A program made the position numbers and the translations under genes. This document shows, piece after piece, positions 23,609 to 32,480 of a stretch of DNA of 64,000 nt; position 1 is the first letter of the stretch, and each line of letters starts with the position of its first letter. Below the pieces are notes generated by a model. It did no database searches, was not told the DNA's origin, and saw only the letters and a program-made list of their open reading frames with translations. This DNA is from Pelagimonas phthalicica. GTDB lineage: Bacteria > Pseudomonadota > Alphaproteobacteria > Rhodobacterales > Rhodobacteraceae. The DNA is taken from contig NZ_SOAP01000002.1 of NCBI RefSeq assembly GCF_004364805.1, positions 248,001 through 312,000 of the forward strand, written 5' to 3'.

Positions 23609-24475
23609 CTAAGCCACAGCCGCGACGGCGTATTCATAGCCCATGCGATCAATGTCCAAAACTTGGGCAACGGTCAGCGGAAATGGTGCCAAGACCGTGT
23701 CCATCAAGTCAGGCGGTGGGTCCATCGCGTTCGAACTATTCTGCCAAATATGCCACAGGCGGTCGATCATGCAGTGATGGGACCAAAAAATCGGATCATA
23801 GGCCGACGTCGGAACGGATGACATCGACCCACCAACCCAGCCGTGGACGTCGTCATGTATCTGCTCAACGCTAGTTGTAAAGTCGGCGAACGTCTCCATC
23901 CGCATCAAAACATTGCGGATTGTGCTTTGACGAGGTAAATCGTCTGCATCGTCCGGGTCCCTTCGTGTCGTTGGCGGGTCCACGTCCGTTATCACACCTT
24001 CAAAGTCGGGATTTGTGCGGATGAAACTGATAAGCCCGTCTGACCAAACACCCGAAACAAGTGGGGAGCTCGGATTCCCAATCTCGGAATTCGCTAGTGG
24101 GTTTGGTTGTCCGCCCACATTTGCCACGGCATAGCTTTCCGGCAGGCCCACAGTGTGGGAATGATCAGATGCCCAATCCCACCAAGGCAGTCCGACGTCG
24201 GCAAATTCGGTTCGTTCCGGGGCCACCTGCGTAAAACGGGCACCAAGCCGTGTCTGCAGGGCGAGTTCGAAATAATACAGGAATGCCCGGTGCCAAGGCA
24301 GAAAGAGAGGTGATCCGTGCGGGCACCAAATTGGCGTGGGAGCACCATGCGTTGCAGCAAACCAATCAAACCCACGTTCATCTGAGACAGATTTCAAGTT
24401 TGCGTAAGCAGCACGTAGAACGTCTATGGACGCTCCATTTTGTTCCAACGAGCGAATGCTAAGTCGAATTGCCAT
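23609..24475 (-). CDS. Tyrosinase / polyphenol oxidase (type 3 copper)
   Basis: 288 aa, consisting of the tyrosinase central domain only. CuA ligands: His43 (ATHG), His53 (CPHG) and His62 (LPWHRAFLYYFE). CuB ligands: His207 (IHDD), His211 (VHGW) and the His-His in DPIFWSHHCMIDRLW (233-234). These enzymes use O2 to hydroxylate monophenols and oxidise diphenols to quinones. There is no signal peptide or Tat motif, so it would act in the cytosol unless exported with a partner. It lies between defence-like genes in the island and is followed by the Cys/His-rich gene. Whether it makes melanin or modifies another substrate is not evident. Confidence 0.92.
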   Translation of the reverse strand: MAIRLSIRSLEQNGASIDVLRAAYANLKSVSDERGFDWFAATHGAPTPIWCPHGSPLFLPWHRAFLYYFELALQTRLGARFTQVAPERTEFADVGLPWWDWASDHSHTVGLPESYAVANVGGQPNPLANSEIGNPSSPLVSGVWSDGLISFIRTNPDFEGVITDVDPPTTRRDPDDADDLPRQSTIRNVLMRMETFADFTTSVEQIHDDVHGWVGGSMSSVPTSAYDPIFWSHHCMIDRLWHIWQNSSNAMDPPPDLMDTVLAPFPLTVAQVLDIDRMGYEYAVAAVA

Positions 24476-24763
24476 GCAAAACCTCTAGAATTCAAAAAAT
24501 AATGAGCCGACGCTAGCAGAAAATGACCGAAACTCCAAGTGATGCGCTCTTTAAGATCTTAGGGAATCTTCTGCTTGGAACAAATTGAAGAGTAGACAAG
24601 AGGTTTGGCCGCCTCGAGAAGGACGGCCCAAAGCGGTCACTCGACAATGGGCCGGGATGCTGCGAGTGCAGCCCGCTTTGCTGCCATTAGTTTCGAGAAC
24701 AGAGTTTCAATGCACGGTGTTGCATGATAGGAGTGCTGTCCGCCAATTGAAAGGTTAGTACCG

Positions 24764-25129
24764 ATGATGGATGAGCGAGGCAGCGTTGAGCTTGTAGATG
24801 AAACAGATGATCACATCGACATTGCAATCTCGCAGATGGCTTTGTGCGATCAGCAAGGAGGTTGGCTTGTTGAGAAGGACTACAAGGTTGATGGGGAGGT
24901 ATGGCGGGTGCATAAGTTTGATGCGGACCCTTTCCCTTCGAGCCCGCACGTTCACTGCGTTGGAGGTCGAGATAGATTTGTGGGTCTCAAGCTGCACCTT
25001 GGTAGTGCGGAGCTGTTTCGAGGTTCTAAAACGACAGGACGATTCTTAGGTAAGAAGCAGTTCAACAGGTTGATAGATGCAATTCGCCCCAAGCTTCCTG
25101 ACATCCAATTGCCGCTGGGTTCCAACTAA
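24764..25129 (+). CDS. Hypothetical protein with PHVHC motif
   Basis: 121 aa; ATG at 24764 or 24767. Soluble, with an acidic N-terminal helix, then a beta-rich centre (GEVWRVHKFDADPFPSSPHVHCV, GLKLHLGSAELF) and a C-terminal helix (LGKKQFNRLIDAIRPKLP). The conserved-looking His/Cys cluster could be a metal site or active site. It resembles a widespread small protein type found near mobile elements, but I cannot name a family. Flanked by gaps of 288 and 293 bases that hold no clear gene. Confidence 0.6.
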   Translation: MMDERGSVELVDETDDHIDIAISQMALCDQQGGWLVEKDYKVDGEVWRVHKFDADPFPSSPHVHCVGGRDRFVGLKLHLGSAELFRGSKTTGRFLGKKQFNRLIDAIRPKLPDIQLPLGSN

Positions 25130-25422
25130 ACTTCGGCCCACAGCCGACCTTGAACTCGCTCCTTGGTTGCCGCGGTCGCAGCCTGCATCGCCGAGATTCG
25201 CTGCGGTCGCAAAATTTGAGGCCACTCCGGCTCAGTGTCAGTGGGCCAAGCCATCACCCATTCTTGCTTTGCCAAGTTCAACCAGAAACTTTATGCGGAA
25301 CGGAAGCAGTTTTACTCAAGCGTAAGGATTTCGCCATGCATCATTGGCGACGAAATCGCTGCATGTAATAAGGTATAGGATCAAGTCAACCAAATCGTCC
25401 GCAATCAATCGAGCAGAAACAA

Positions 25423-26688
25423 ATGCAGGCACTTTTCGACAAGTGGATAGGTGAAAGGACCCCGGTTTTTCTGGGAACCAATCACCGATCGCAGGACTTG
25501 CCGTTTTCTAGCTGGTATCGTTTCAAGGAAGCATTCTCACCAGAAATTGTTAAGCATGCGATTGTCGATCATCCGACGAAGGTAAAGGCCTGCATTGATC
25601 CATTCTCTGGCTCTGGAACCACTGCGCTAACAGCACAGTTCCTTGGCGTCCCAAGCACTTCATATGAGGTAAACCCCTTCTTGGCCGATCTCGGCCGCGC
25701 GAAGACTGAATATTATGATATCAAGGAACTTCGCTCCTCGTTCCATTCCGTTGTCCAATCGGCCCAAACCCACGAAAGCACCTTCGACCACAACAACGAA
25801 GCAAATTTACCCGAAACGTTCGTAGAACCTGGAAAGAACGGCAAATGGCTCTTCAACGCAGATGTTGCTCACCAAGTGTTTCGACTTCGAGACGCGATTT
25901 CGTGTCTTAATGACCCGACGTTAAGACGCCTCTTCGAAGTTATTCTGGGGAGCTCGCTCATCGAAAACTCAAACGTCGTGATTAACGGGAAGGGAAGACG
26001 CTACCGGAAAAGTTGGCAGCAACGGCCGAAGACAAAATTCGACCTTCTCGATACTTTTCAGACGCGAGCCGAGCGTTGCTTTGTCGATATTGAGAGTTTC
26101 AACTCCAAGTCAGCGGTTCCGGCCAGAATAGAACTGCAAGATGTTCGCGATGAAGACCTTTGCTTTCCGGAATTCGACGTCAGTGTTTTTTCACCGCCTT
26201 ACCCGAATTCGTTCGACTATACAGATGTCTACAATGTTGAACTGTGGATGCTTGGTTACCTCAAAAACCGAATCCAGAACGTTGAATTGAGAAGACAAAC
26301 TCTTACTTCACACGTTCAAATTTCCAAGGCCTTTGCACGTTTGGTGGATCAACCTGCGCTACTCACTGAAACGGTAGAAAAGTTACAAATTCAGCAAGAT
26401 CGACTGTGGGACAAACGAATTCCTAGAATGATCGAGACATACTTCCTCGAGATGTCTAACCTTTTGGAAAATCTCGCCAAGTCTAAAAAACCAAAAGGAC
26501 GGGTATGGATCGTGGTGGGAAACAGTCAGTATGCGGGTGTAGAAATTGAAACCGGTCGCATCTTAGCCGAAATTGCAAAAGGGCTGGGATATAATGTTGT
26601 TAAAAACGACATAAGCCGAAAGCTACGAACATCACCTCAACAAGGAGGCTCGCCAAGGCTAGGAGAGGCAATCTTAGTCTTGGCCTAA
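25423..26688 (+). CDS. DNA amino-methyltransferase (N4-cytosine or N6-adenine)
   Basis: 421 aa. The SAM-binding motif DPFSGSGTT is at 59-67, followed by YEVNPF (acidic residue of motif II). The catalytic motif is SPPY at 257-260. SPPY is more frequent in N4-cytosine enzymes, DPPY in N6-adenine ones. Motif I precedes motif IV with ~190 residues between, a possible target-recognition region with KGRRYRKSWQQRPKTKF. Its stop faces the KaiC-like gene with 1 nt between the two stop codons (convergent). No classical restriction endonuclease is adjacent, so it may be a solitary modification enzyme or the self-marking part of the four-gene cassette. Confidence 0.9.
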   Translation: MQALFDKWIGERTPVFLGTNHRSQDLPFSSWYRFKEAFSPEIVKHAIVDHPTKVKACIDPFSGSGTTALTAQFLGVPSTSYEVNPFLADLGRAKTEYYDIKELRSSFHSVVQSAQTHESTFDHNNEANLPETFVEPGKNGKWLFNADVAHQVFRLRDAISCLNDPTLRRLFEVILGSSLIENSNVVINGKGRRYRKSWQQRPKTKFDLLDTFQTRAERCFVDIESFNSKSAVPARIELQDVRDEDLCFPEFDVSVFSPPYPNSFDYTDVYNVELWMLGYLKNRIQNVELRRQTLTSHVQISKAFARLVDQPALLTETVEKLQIQQDRLWDKRIPRMIETYFLEMSNLLENLAKSKKPKGRVWIVVGNSQYAGVEIETGRILAEIAKGLGYNVVKNDISRKLRTSPQQGGSPRLGEAILVLA

Positions 26689-26689
26689 A

Positions 26690-29314
26690 TTAGATGAGTT
26701 TGCTCAAGTCTTTAATTTGCATAGCTTCTCTATCCCAAAAGGCGACATCACTGCGGGGCACCGCTTGACCAAACGCAGTTGCGACCCTGACTTCGTAGAG
26801 GTTGTCTTTGTCAGACCTGCTCCTGACTTTTTCATTGTCATAAGCAGAAGAGACATCAAGATAATAGTCGGCTGAATTTATCAGCGCTTGAAGCAGAGGG
26901 GTGGACCTGTGCGCGACCGACATAACATCCGCCGCTAGGAGGGGAGCATTTCCCATCCCCAACACGTCAAAGTGTGAGTGGGTTGTAACCACGTTAACCC
27001 CCAAGCGCCTAAACATTTCGGATAGCATCGGCCAAATCAATGTGCTTTTTTCCAGTAGTGGGAACTGTAGGAACACATTGTGAAGGCCGTCGAGAAGAAT
27101 GCTGTCAAACGGGTAACCTTGTAATTCTGCCGAGCGCAATTCATCCGCAACCTTGGTTAGAAGCACCTCTGGAGACACGTAACCAGGATAGAAAGTGAGA
27201 GTAGAGAAATCGAAATCTGGGTTTGGATAGTCAGTTGAGTTATCGGAGAATTTTGACTGTTTGATCTTCTTGACCAATCCGGCGTAATAGGATTGTGGAT
27301 AGAGAAAGGATATGATTAGACAACGCCGAGCCAGGCCAACAAGGCCCACACCGTTTGCATCGGCAAAACCAAGAGTTCTTTCTTTTCTCGGGGTGAGCGG
27401 TGAAGTAAGAAGCCTGAGCGCAAAACCTGCCTTCCCGCCGCTTCCCTTTCCCGCTATAACTGTTTGAGATTTACTGAAAATCTTCAACGAAGGCTCTTGC
27501 CCAAGCAGAAAGTCAAAAACAAAGTTGTCGTCTGGCTGCTGCCAATTTCTGGATTTGAACTGCTCAACAGTAGCTTCGAGATTTGGATAAAAGCGGACAC
27601 CGTCTCTTTTCGAAATATGAAACTTGTGGGTGCCGGTATTGGAAAACTGGCGGCGCGTCTTCGTAAGGCTAGCAGTACGTAGAGGCTTGTGGGGCACATC
27701 TACATCCTGATTGTTGTCAAGTTCGACAACTACATCGACTAGGTAGTCCAGCGAACTAAAGACAGGTGTATCAAAATCGGCGGAGACCAATATGACCAGA
27801 ACATTGAGCTTTCGGTATTTTTCGATCAACCGATGCAGCTCCGATATCGGACCATAATCACCCCCATCATCCACCTGGGGGTCCTTCAGGATCAGCTCAT
27901 ATGCATCACGGTCTACAAGTTCATGAACCCCATCCAAGACAACGACGTAAGGAACAGTTCCCGGCGCTCGGTAGCGAGGTTGATCACCAGGCTCTGTGTC
28001 ATATTTCTCCATAATCTGGTCAACGAAAGACAGAGCATCTTCGAAATTGCTGCGAGCGTCATTACTATCCAAATGATAAGTGTGAAACCATGCGTTTTCG
28101 TAATGGCTTTCGGTCTCAAGGGAGGTCGAGGTACTGCCTGCTGCTCCGTGCACTGATTTTGCTGAAAAAACCCGATTGGTGCTTACAAAAGCTGGTGTGA
28201 CCGTTGAAATTCGGTCGAGGAGATCATCCCTTTCTTCTTCGCAAGACAAATAGAATGTTTCAGTGCCCAGCGGTGCCAGTCCCACGCACGCTGCGAGCGC
28301 GAGGCTTGTCTTTCCACTGCCGCTTTTGCCACTTATTCTAACTACTGCACCACCATGCTCGGTCATTCTAATGCCCCCAGCGAACACAGTCTTCGCACCA
28401 GGCACAGGAAAAGGTATCCCTTCTAGGTCATTCAAGATTTGTGGTATCGATGGCAGGTCACTTGGAGACACAGTCAGCTTGATCTCGTAGCCATAGTCCT
28501 CGCGACGGTTAGAAGACTTATTCGGAAAGATATCTAGCGACTTGCGTTCTAGGAACTCGTAGACAGAAAACAGTCTGTACTCGTTGCGGCTTGGGCCGTG
28601 CGATTGGTGGGTTCTCGATAGGCTTATCCGAGCCAGCCCCAATGAAGCCAAATAATGCCCGACTATGAACTGTATCGGCTTGGTTATGTTGGTGGATTCC
28701 CTCTTCTCCGCATAGGAAGTCATGGTTTTGAGAGCGTCACCGACAGATTTGTAGTCTATTTGATCAGCAATATATTCATAGAGATTCTGCGTCTCGCTCG
28801 GAGGGAAACTGCGCGCCGCTGCCGCGAAAATCTCCGCTCTTACAACTGCATGGGTATATGCTTCACTGGCAAGATAGTCTTCCGAGGTAAGCAATCGACG
28901 GATGAAAAGCAGAGGCGACGGAATACGCATCTGTTCTTTGGTGATGTCGGCTTTTTCGAGAAGTGGATGTTGGTTGAACGAGAAACCTTGAAACATCTGT
29001 TCCAGCAAGAGAAAGGCTCGCGTTTTCTTTGATCTTACTTTATTAGAACCGACCACACGCGCGGTTTCATAAACTCCTGGTCGCCCACCGGAGATATGAT
29101 CATCATATCGAGTAGAGTGTTTCTCAAGGCTCAAAAAACACTTATTTACCGCCGAAACAAAGCTATCCTCGTCAGTAAACAACTCTTTTGCATTGACGAA
29201 TAGAGTTGCAGCATCAAACCACTCTTCAAAAAGGCTTCTCGAAATGTCGCCGAACGGACGCTCAATCAGGAAGTCTTCGTCTGTTATTGGTCTAGTCTCT
29301 GTGGTTTGTCCCAT
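26690..29314 (-). CDS. Tandem RecA/KaiC-like ATPase
   Basis: 874 aa. After ~290 residues of unrecognised N-terminal sequence comes a KaiC-type ATPase: AGGIRMTEHGG, Walker A GKSGSGKTS (329-337), and Walker B VPYVVVLD (454-461). A second RecA-like unit begins near 610 with a degenerate P-loop GKGSGGKAGF (622-631, no K-S/T at the end) and a Walker B-like FDSILLDGLH (736-745). KaiC-like proteins form hexamers and act in clocks, DNA repair and signalling. The neighbours (DNA methyltransferase, two unknowns) suggest a DNA-linked defence or regulatory machine. It heads toward the methyltransferase from the other strand. Confidence 0.85.
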   Translation of the reverse strand: MGQTTETRPITDEDFLIERPFGDISRSLFEEWFDAATLFVNAKELFTDEDSFVSAVNKCFLSLEKHSTRYDDHISGGRPGVYETARVVGSNKVRSKKTRAFLLLEQMFQGFSFNQHPLLEKADITKEQMRIPSPLLFIRRLLTSEDYLASEAYTHAVVRAEIFAAAARSFPPSETQNLYEYIADQIDYKSVGDALKTMTSYAEKRESTNITKPIQFIVGHYLASLGLARISLSRTHQSHGPSRNEYRLFSVYEFLERKSLDIFPNKSSNRREDYGYEIKLTVSPSDLPSIPQILNDLEGIPFPVPGAKTVFAGGIRMTEHGGAVVRISGKSGSGKTSLALAACVGLAPLGTETFYLSCEEERDDLLDRISTVTPAFVSTNRVFSAKSVHGAAGSTSTSLETESHYENAWFHTYHLDSNDARSNFEDALSFVDQIMEKYDTEPGDQPRYRAPGTVPYVVVLDGVHELVDRDAYELILKDPQVDDGGDYGPISELHRLIEKYRKLNVLVILVSADFDTPVFSSLDYLVDVVVELDNNQDVDVPHKPLRTASLTKTRRQFSNTGTHKFHISKRDGVRFYPNLEATVEQFKSRNWQQPDDNFVFDFLLGQEPSLKIFSKSQTVIAGKGSGGKAGFALRLLTSPLTPRKERTLGFADANGVGLVGLARRCLIISFLYPQSYYAGLVKKIKQSKFSDNSTDYPNPDFDFSTLTFYPGYVSPEVLLTKVADELRSAELQGYPFDSILLDGLHNVFLQFPLLEKSTLIWPMLSEMFRRLGVNVVTTHSHFDVLGMGNAPLLAADVMSVAHRSTPLLQALINSADYYLDVSSAYDNEKVRSRSDKDNLYEVRVATAFGQAVPRSDVAFWDREAMQIKDLSKLI

Positions 29315-29324
29315 CGGATTGACC

Positions 29325-30107
29325 TCAACCAGTTGCTAGAGCAAGCTGCCCGTCAGGCTCAACAAATTTTCGGCCGTAGTTAATATCCCGTCTTATTGTT
29401 TTAGTTGGAATGTTGAATTGTTTTCTGTTAGCCGTCTTATTGGATATTTTCACAGCCCCACTTGATATCCCTCCACCGACTCTTTTTTCTGCAGCATCTA
29501 GTATTCCGTTTCGGGCAGTAAGGTCAGCGAGATTATTCGCTATTATCTGAATCTGCTTACGAAACTCAGCTGGCGAACCGTAAGCCAACCGCACTTCTGG
29601 GAGTAATGCACGAAGGCTCTTCCAAGGCATCAAAGGCGGGTTTCCTACGAGCAAGTTGACCATAAGCTTAGTAATTTGTTCAGGACTTCCATTTTTGTAT
29701 GCACTCAAAACCAGCTCCGCCCAAAGTTTCGGGTGGGATTGCCTTAGCGCATGCTCATTCAGCACATCCACTGGCAGCAAACCACCAGCTGCTGCGCCCA
29801 TGGCCCGCAGCGCGTGGTACTGTGCCATAGATGGCATAGGTTCGGCATCGTCAGCCAGTTTACTGCGAATGCATTCAGAAAGTGCTTCGGATGTTATCCC
29901 CCATTTGGCGATCACACCGGTCAACATGAACCACTTGCGTTCGGAGTCAGCCAGGTTGGCTTCAACAACCGCTTGCAATTCAACCAATTTATCTTGTTGA
30001 GAGTGACCGTTCTCAAAAAACTTTGACGTAAAAACATCCACAGCAGTGATGCCGGCACGATCCTCCTTACCGGCGATCGTTTCTTCAAAGGCTTGAAGAA
30101 GGCTCAT
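29325..30107 (-). CDS. Unrecognised helical protein upstream of KaiC-like ATPase
   Basis: 260 aa, ending 10 nt before the KaiC-like gene starts. Almost entirely helical through residue ~215 (VVEANLADSERKWFMLTGVIAKW, LWAELVLSAYKNGSPEQITKLMVNLL); the C-terminal 45 residues are basic (KISNKTANRKQFNIPTK), perhaps for nucleic acid binding. No enzyme motif. Its start is 13 nt downstream of the 265-aa gene, so the three minus-strand genes are one operon. Function unknown. Confidence 0.75.
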   Translation of the reverse strand: MSLLQAFEETIAGKEDRAGITAVDVFTSKFFENGHSQQDKLVELQAVVEANLADSERKWFMLTGVIAKWGITSEALSECIRSKLADDAEPMPSMAQYHALRAMGAAAGGLLPVDVLNEHALRQSHPKLWAELVLSAYKNGSPEQITKLMVNLLVGNPPLMPWKSLRALLPEVRLAYGSPAEFRKQIQIIANNLADLTARNGILDAAEKRVGGGISSGAVKISNKTANRKQFNIPTKTIRRDINYGRKFVEPDGQLALATG

Positions 30108-30120
30108 TTACGTTCCCTCA

Positions 30121-30918
30121 CTAGTTTAAAAACACATATACGTTGTTGACTGCATTGGAAAGTAGCGGCGGCTCCGAAACTACCTCCCCCAAACCGTTGA
30201 GCTTCCTCATGTCTTCAGGTCCATGTGGAAGTGGCTGTGTTCGACCGCCAATAATCCAAATCTTCCTAACAGAGTCATAATCTCCATCGAGTGCAGTCGG
30301 TCGTCTGCCACCGTCGAAATCATCGCCTGAGAAAGCGAACCCAACGAACTCTAACCCTCTGGGGTAGAAAGGTGGATCGCCCCAAAAAAGTGGTTCAGGC
30401 AACCCCAAGCGGCATGGAAGTGTTGAACACTCCTTTGACACCAGTAGAGACCTTGCGTCACCATCGTCGGCTTCAAACAACCAAGTTGGTCGGCCCGCTA
30501 CCTTGTAGTTAGGAAGTTGGTCGAAAACCTCCTCCTCGAACCACATCAAGGCCTCATTTTTGCTAAGAGGACTACCCGGCAAAGCCAAAGCTCGTATTCG
30601 GGCTTCAACTTGGGCCGGGGAAAAGTCCCCAGGTGAACCCGGGAGATCATTTAGCGCACCCGATAAGTACCGTGTAATCGCGTCAATCCGCTTAATGTGG
30701 CCGACCCATTCGCCAGCATCGAGTTCGACGGCCTGAATACCCACTAAACGGTTGCCACCAGCAAATTCATTGAATGCCGCTTCCACCTCATCTTCGGCAT
30801 CCACTTGGCAGTGCGTCAATGCTTCTTCGGTTTTCGCATCTTCTAAATTTTCGTCTTCGACCAGTCGTTGTCTTACGCAGGCGTCCAGAAAGGGCGTTTC
30901 AATTTCCGCAATCGGCAT
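30121..30918 (-). CDS. Unrecognised protein, first gene of KaiC-like operon
   Basis: 265 aa; soluble, acidic N-terminal third (about 1-95), then a region with many aromatic and Gly residues (FWGDPPFYPRGLEFVGFAFSGDDFD, IWIIGGRTQPLPHG). There is no known catalytic motif. The compact aromatic C-terminal half looks like a folded enzyme or binding domain. It might be a nuclease or recognition subunit for the methyltransferase cassette, but no active-site pattern supports that. Confidence 0.7.
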   Translation of the reverse strand: MPIAEIETPFLDACVRQRLVEDENLEDAKTEEALTHCQVDAEDEVEAAFNEFAGGNRLVGIQAVELDAGEWVGHIKRIDAITRYLSGALNDLPGSPGDFSPAQVEARIRALALPGSPLSKNEALMWFEEEVFDQLPNYKVAGRPTWLFEADDGDARSLLVSKECSTLPCRLGLPEPLFWGDPPFYPRGLEFVGFAFSGDDFDGGRRPTALDGDYDSVRKIWIIGGRTQPLPHGPEDMRKLNGLGEVVSEPPLLSNAVNNVYVFLN

Positions 30919-31240
30919 TCGAATTCAATCCAAAAACATGATTCGTATCGTTGCTTCCTAAGCTTGCATTTCATCTCCTGGTTGGCAATCACCCGAGCGC
31001 CATCCACCTATTACGTGAGTTGCAGTAGAAGTATTCAACATATGGGTCGAAAATGCAGATCTCGCAACGAGAATATGTCTCCTATCGCGAAACTCTTGGC
31101 AGCTTCGGGACCTGCAGCGAAGGTCCGGTTTCCGCCCATTCCATACAAGTGTATGAAATCAGGAATTTATTCTTGATCGTGACGCGTGTTTTGTTCTATC
31201 AATGTTCTCCTTTCATCAACACATAAACCAAGGAGATTTT
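30919..31240. other. Non-coding stretch between KaiC operon and mobility genes
   Basis: A 322-base gap. No gene is visible on either strand. Some of the sequence (CAGCTTCGGGACCTGCAGC.. and AAGGTCCGGTTTCCGCCC) reads like decayed dispersed intergenic repeats. The start of the minus-strand KaiC operon and the promoter of the 31241 gene must lie here. Confidence 0.5.
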
Positions 31241-31495
31241 ATGAGCCATGAAACAAACCAACCCCAAGATAAACCCGCTTTGAATAACCCCTTCCTGCTG
31301 GGCTATTCCGTTCGACCTACAGGAGAGGGCAACAAATCCTATTGGAGCAAGATTGCCGTGGCCTGGGCGCATAAGGATGGGCAAGGCTTCAATGTGCAGA
31401 TGGATGCGATGCCGGTTGATGGCAAGCTGGTTCTGCGCACCGTGCCTGAGGATCATGATGGGACGGGCGAGGTGATTGAGCCGTCGCCGGAATAG
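31241..31495 (+). CDS. Small plasmid/ICE-type hypothetical protein
   Basis: 84 aa from ATG 31241, with AAGGAG about 8 nt upstream; the longer frame from 31202 begins in a non-coding leader. A compact, beta-rich sequence (SYWSKIAVAWAHKDGQGFNVQMD, VDGKLVLR) without signal or membrane segment. A clear terminator follows. It precedes the ArdA and ParB-like genes, a combination usual in conjugative elements. Function unknown. Confidence 0.65.
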   Translation: MSHETNQPQDKPALNNPFLLGYSVRPTGEGNKSYWSKIAVAWAHKDGQGFNVQMDAMPVDGKLVLRTVPEDHDGTGEVIEPSPE

Positions 31496-31522
31496 ATCAA
31501 ACGAACGAGGTTCCCCTGTGAG

Positions 31523-31555
31523 AAGAGGCGTGGCTTTGGCTGCGCCTCTTTTTTA
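31523..31555 (+). terminator. Intrinsic terminator
   Basis: AAGAGGCG and CGCCTCTT form an 8-bp stem with a 12-nt loop and a run of T (TTTTTTA), 27 nt after the stop of the small gene at 31241-31495. The following 330 bases to the ArdA start hold no clear gene. Confidence 0.8.
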
Positions 31556-31891
31556 GTTTTGGCGCATTCGCGAGCGGATCGGGCTTTCGTGAACCGAACC
31601 TGTCTTTGACAGTTTCGGCCATGCGGCTTCAATCCCTTGCGCACCGGTTATCACCGGCATGTCGATGGCAGCGGTCTTGACCGCCGCGTGCTTGGGGCGC
31701 TGCCCCTGGCGCATTTCAAGCAAAACAGATCGAAGAGATCCTTGCTTTGACGGTTTCCAGCGCAAGCGCCGGAGCCTCCGTCAAAGGCAAAGCATCTTTC
31801 GTCGGTTTTCCTTTCCATTTGCACCCCCGCTCTCGCCGAGGGGCAAGGGTTGCAAGCGCAACCCCTGCATCCATTTGGAAAGGAAGAAAAA

Positions 31892-32398
31892 ATGACCGTT
31901 ACACTTCATGCACAACCCTACGACATCACCGCCTGCGGCTTCTATTTCGAGAGCTATGAGGACTATGCCGAGAAATCCGCGAAGCTGCGGAACGACTTTG
32001 GCGATCCGGTCGAGGAATTCGAGATTCAGTTCATCGACGGAGAAGACATTGATTGCGAAATGGCGAAAGCCATCGGGATCAATCAGGCCAATCTTGCCGA
32101 CTATCTGACCTGTGTCGAGGACTGGGAAGATTGGGAAAAGACCCTTGTCATCTTTGCCGTGGGCGAATGCGGATACAGCTTTGATGTGCAGGAATGCCCC
32201 GACAGCCATGGCATCGACTTCTATTACGTGGACAGCCTGCGCGAGCTTGCCGAGCGCTTTGTCGAGGACGGTGTTTTCGGCGACATCCCCGAGCGGCTGC
32301 AATTCTACATCGACTATGACGCCATCGCCCGTGATCTGGGCATGGAATACAGCGAAATCACCATCGCAGGGGAACGCTTGGTCTATCGCGCCGCGTGA
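31892..32398 (+). CDS. ardA: ArdA-family antirestriction protein
   Basis: 168 aa from ATG 31892 (GGAAAGGAAG upstream). It shows the ArdA signature: an acidic protein beginning with CGFYFESYEDYAEK, then VEEFEIQFIDGEDID, and ERLQFYIDYDAIARDLGME near the C-terminus. ArdA is a DNA mimic that blocks type I restriction-modification enzymes, protecting incoming mobile DNA. It is strongly negatively charged, as expected. The location just upstream of the ParB-like gene fits a transfer-associated leading region. A frequent companion of conjugative plasmids and ICEs, it supports conjugative movement of this island. Confidence 0.9.
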   Translation: MTVTLHAQPYDITACGFYFESYEDYAEKSAKLRNDFGDPVEEFEIQFIDGEDIDCEMAKAIGINQANLADYLTCVEDWEDWEKTLVIFAVGECGYSFDVQECPDSHGIDFYYVDSLRELAERFVEDGVFGDIPERLQFYIDYDAIARDLGMEYSEITIAGERLVYRAA

Positions 32399-32480
32399 GG
32401 GGGAGTGCAGCCCCAAGCCGCTCTGCGTGAGCGGTTTCAGGGTGCAATCCCGCATCGATTACTCATGAAAGGATAAAATC

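Noticed and set aside
25423-30918. Assignment of the cassette to BREX or DISARM
   Set aside because: No PglZ, BrxL, DrmA/B or phospholipase component is recognisable; only the presence of a methyltransferase and an ATPase is shared.
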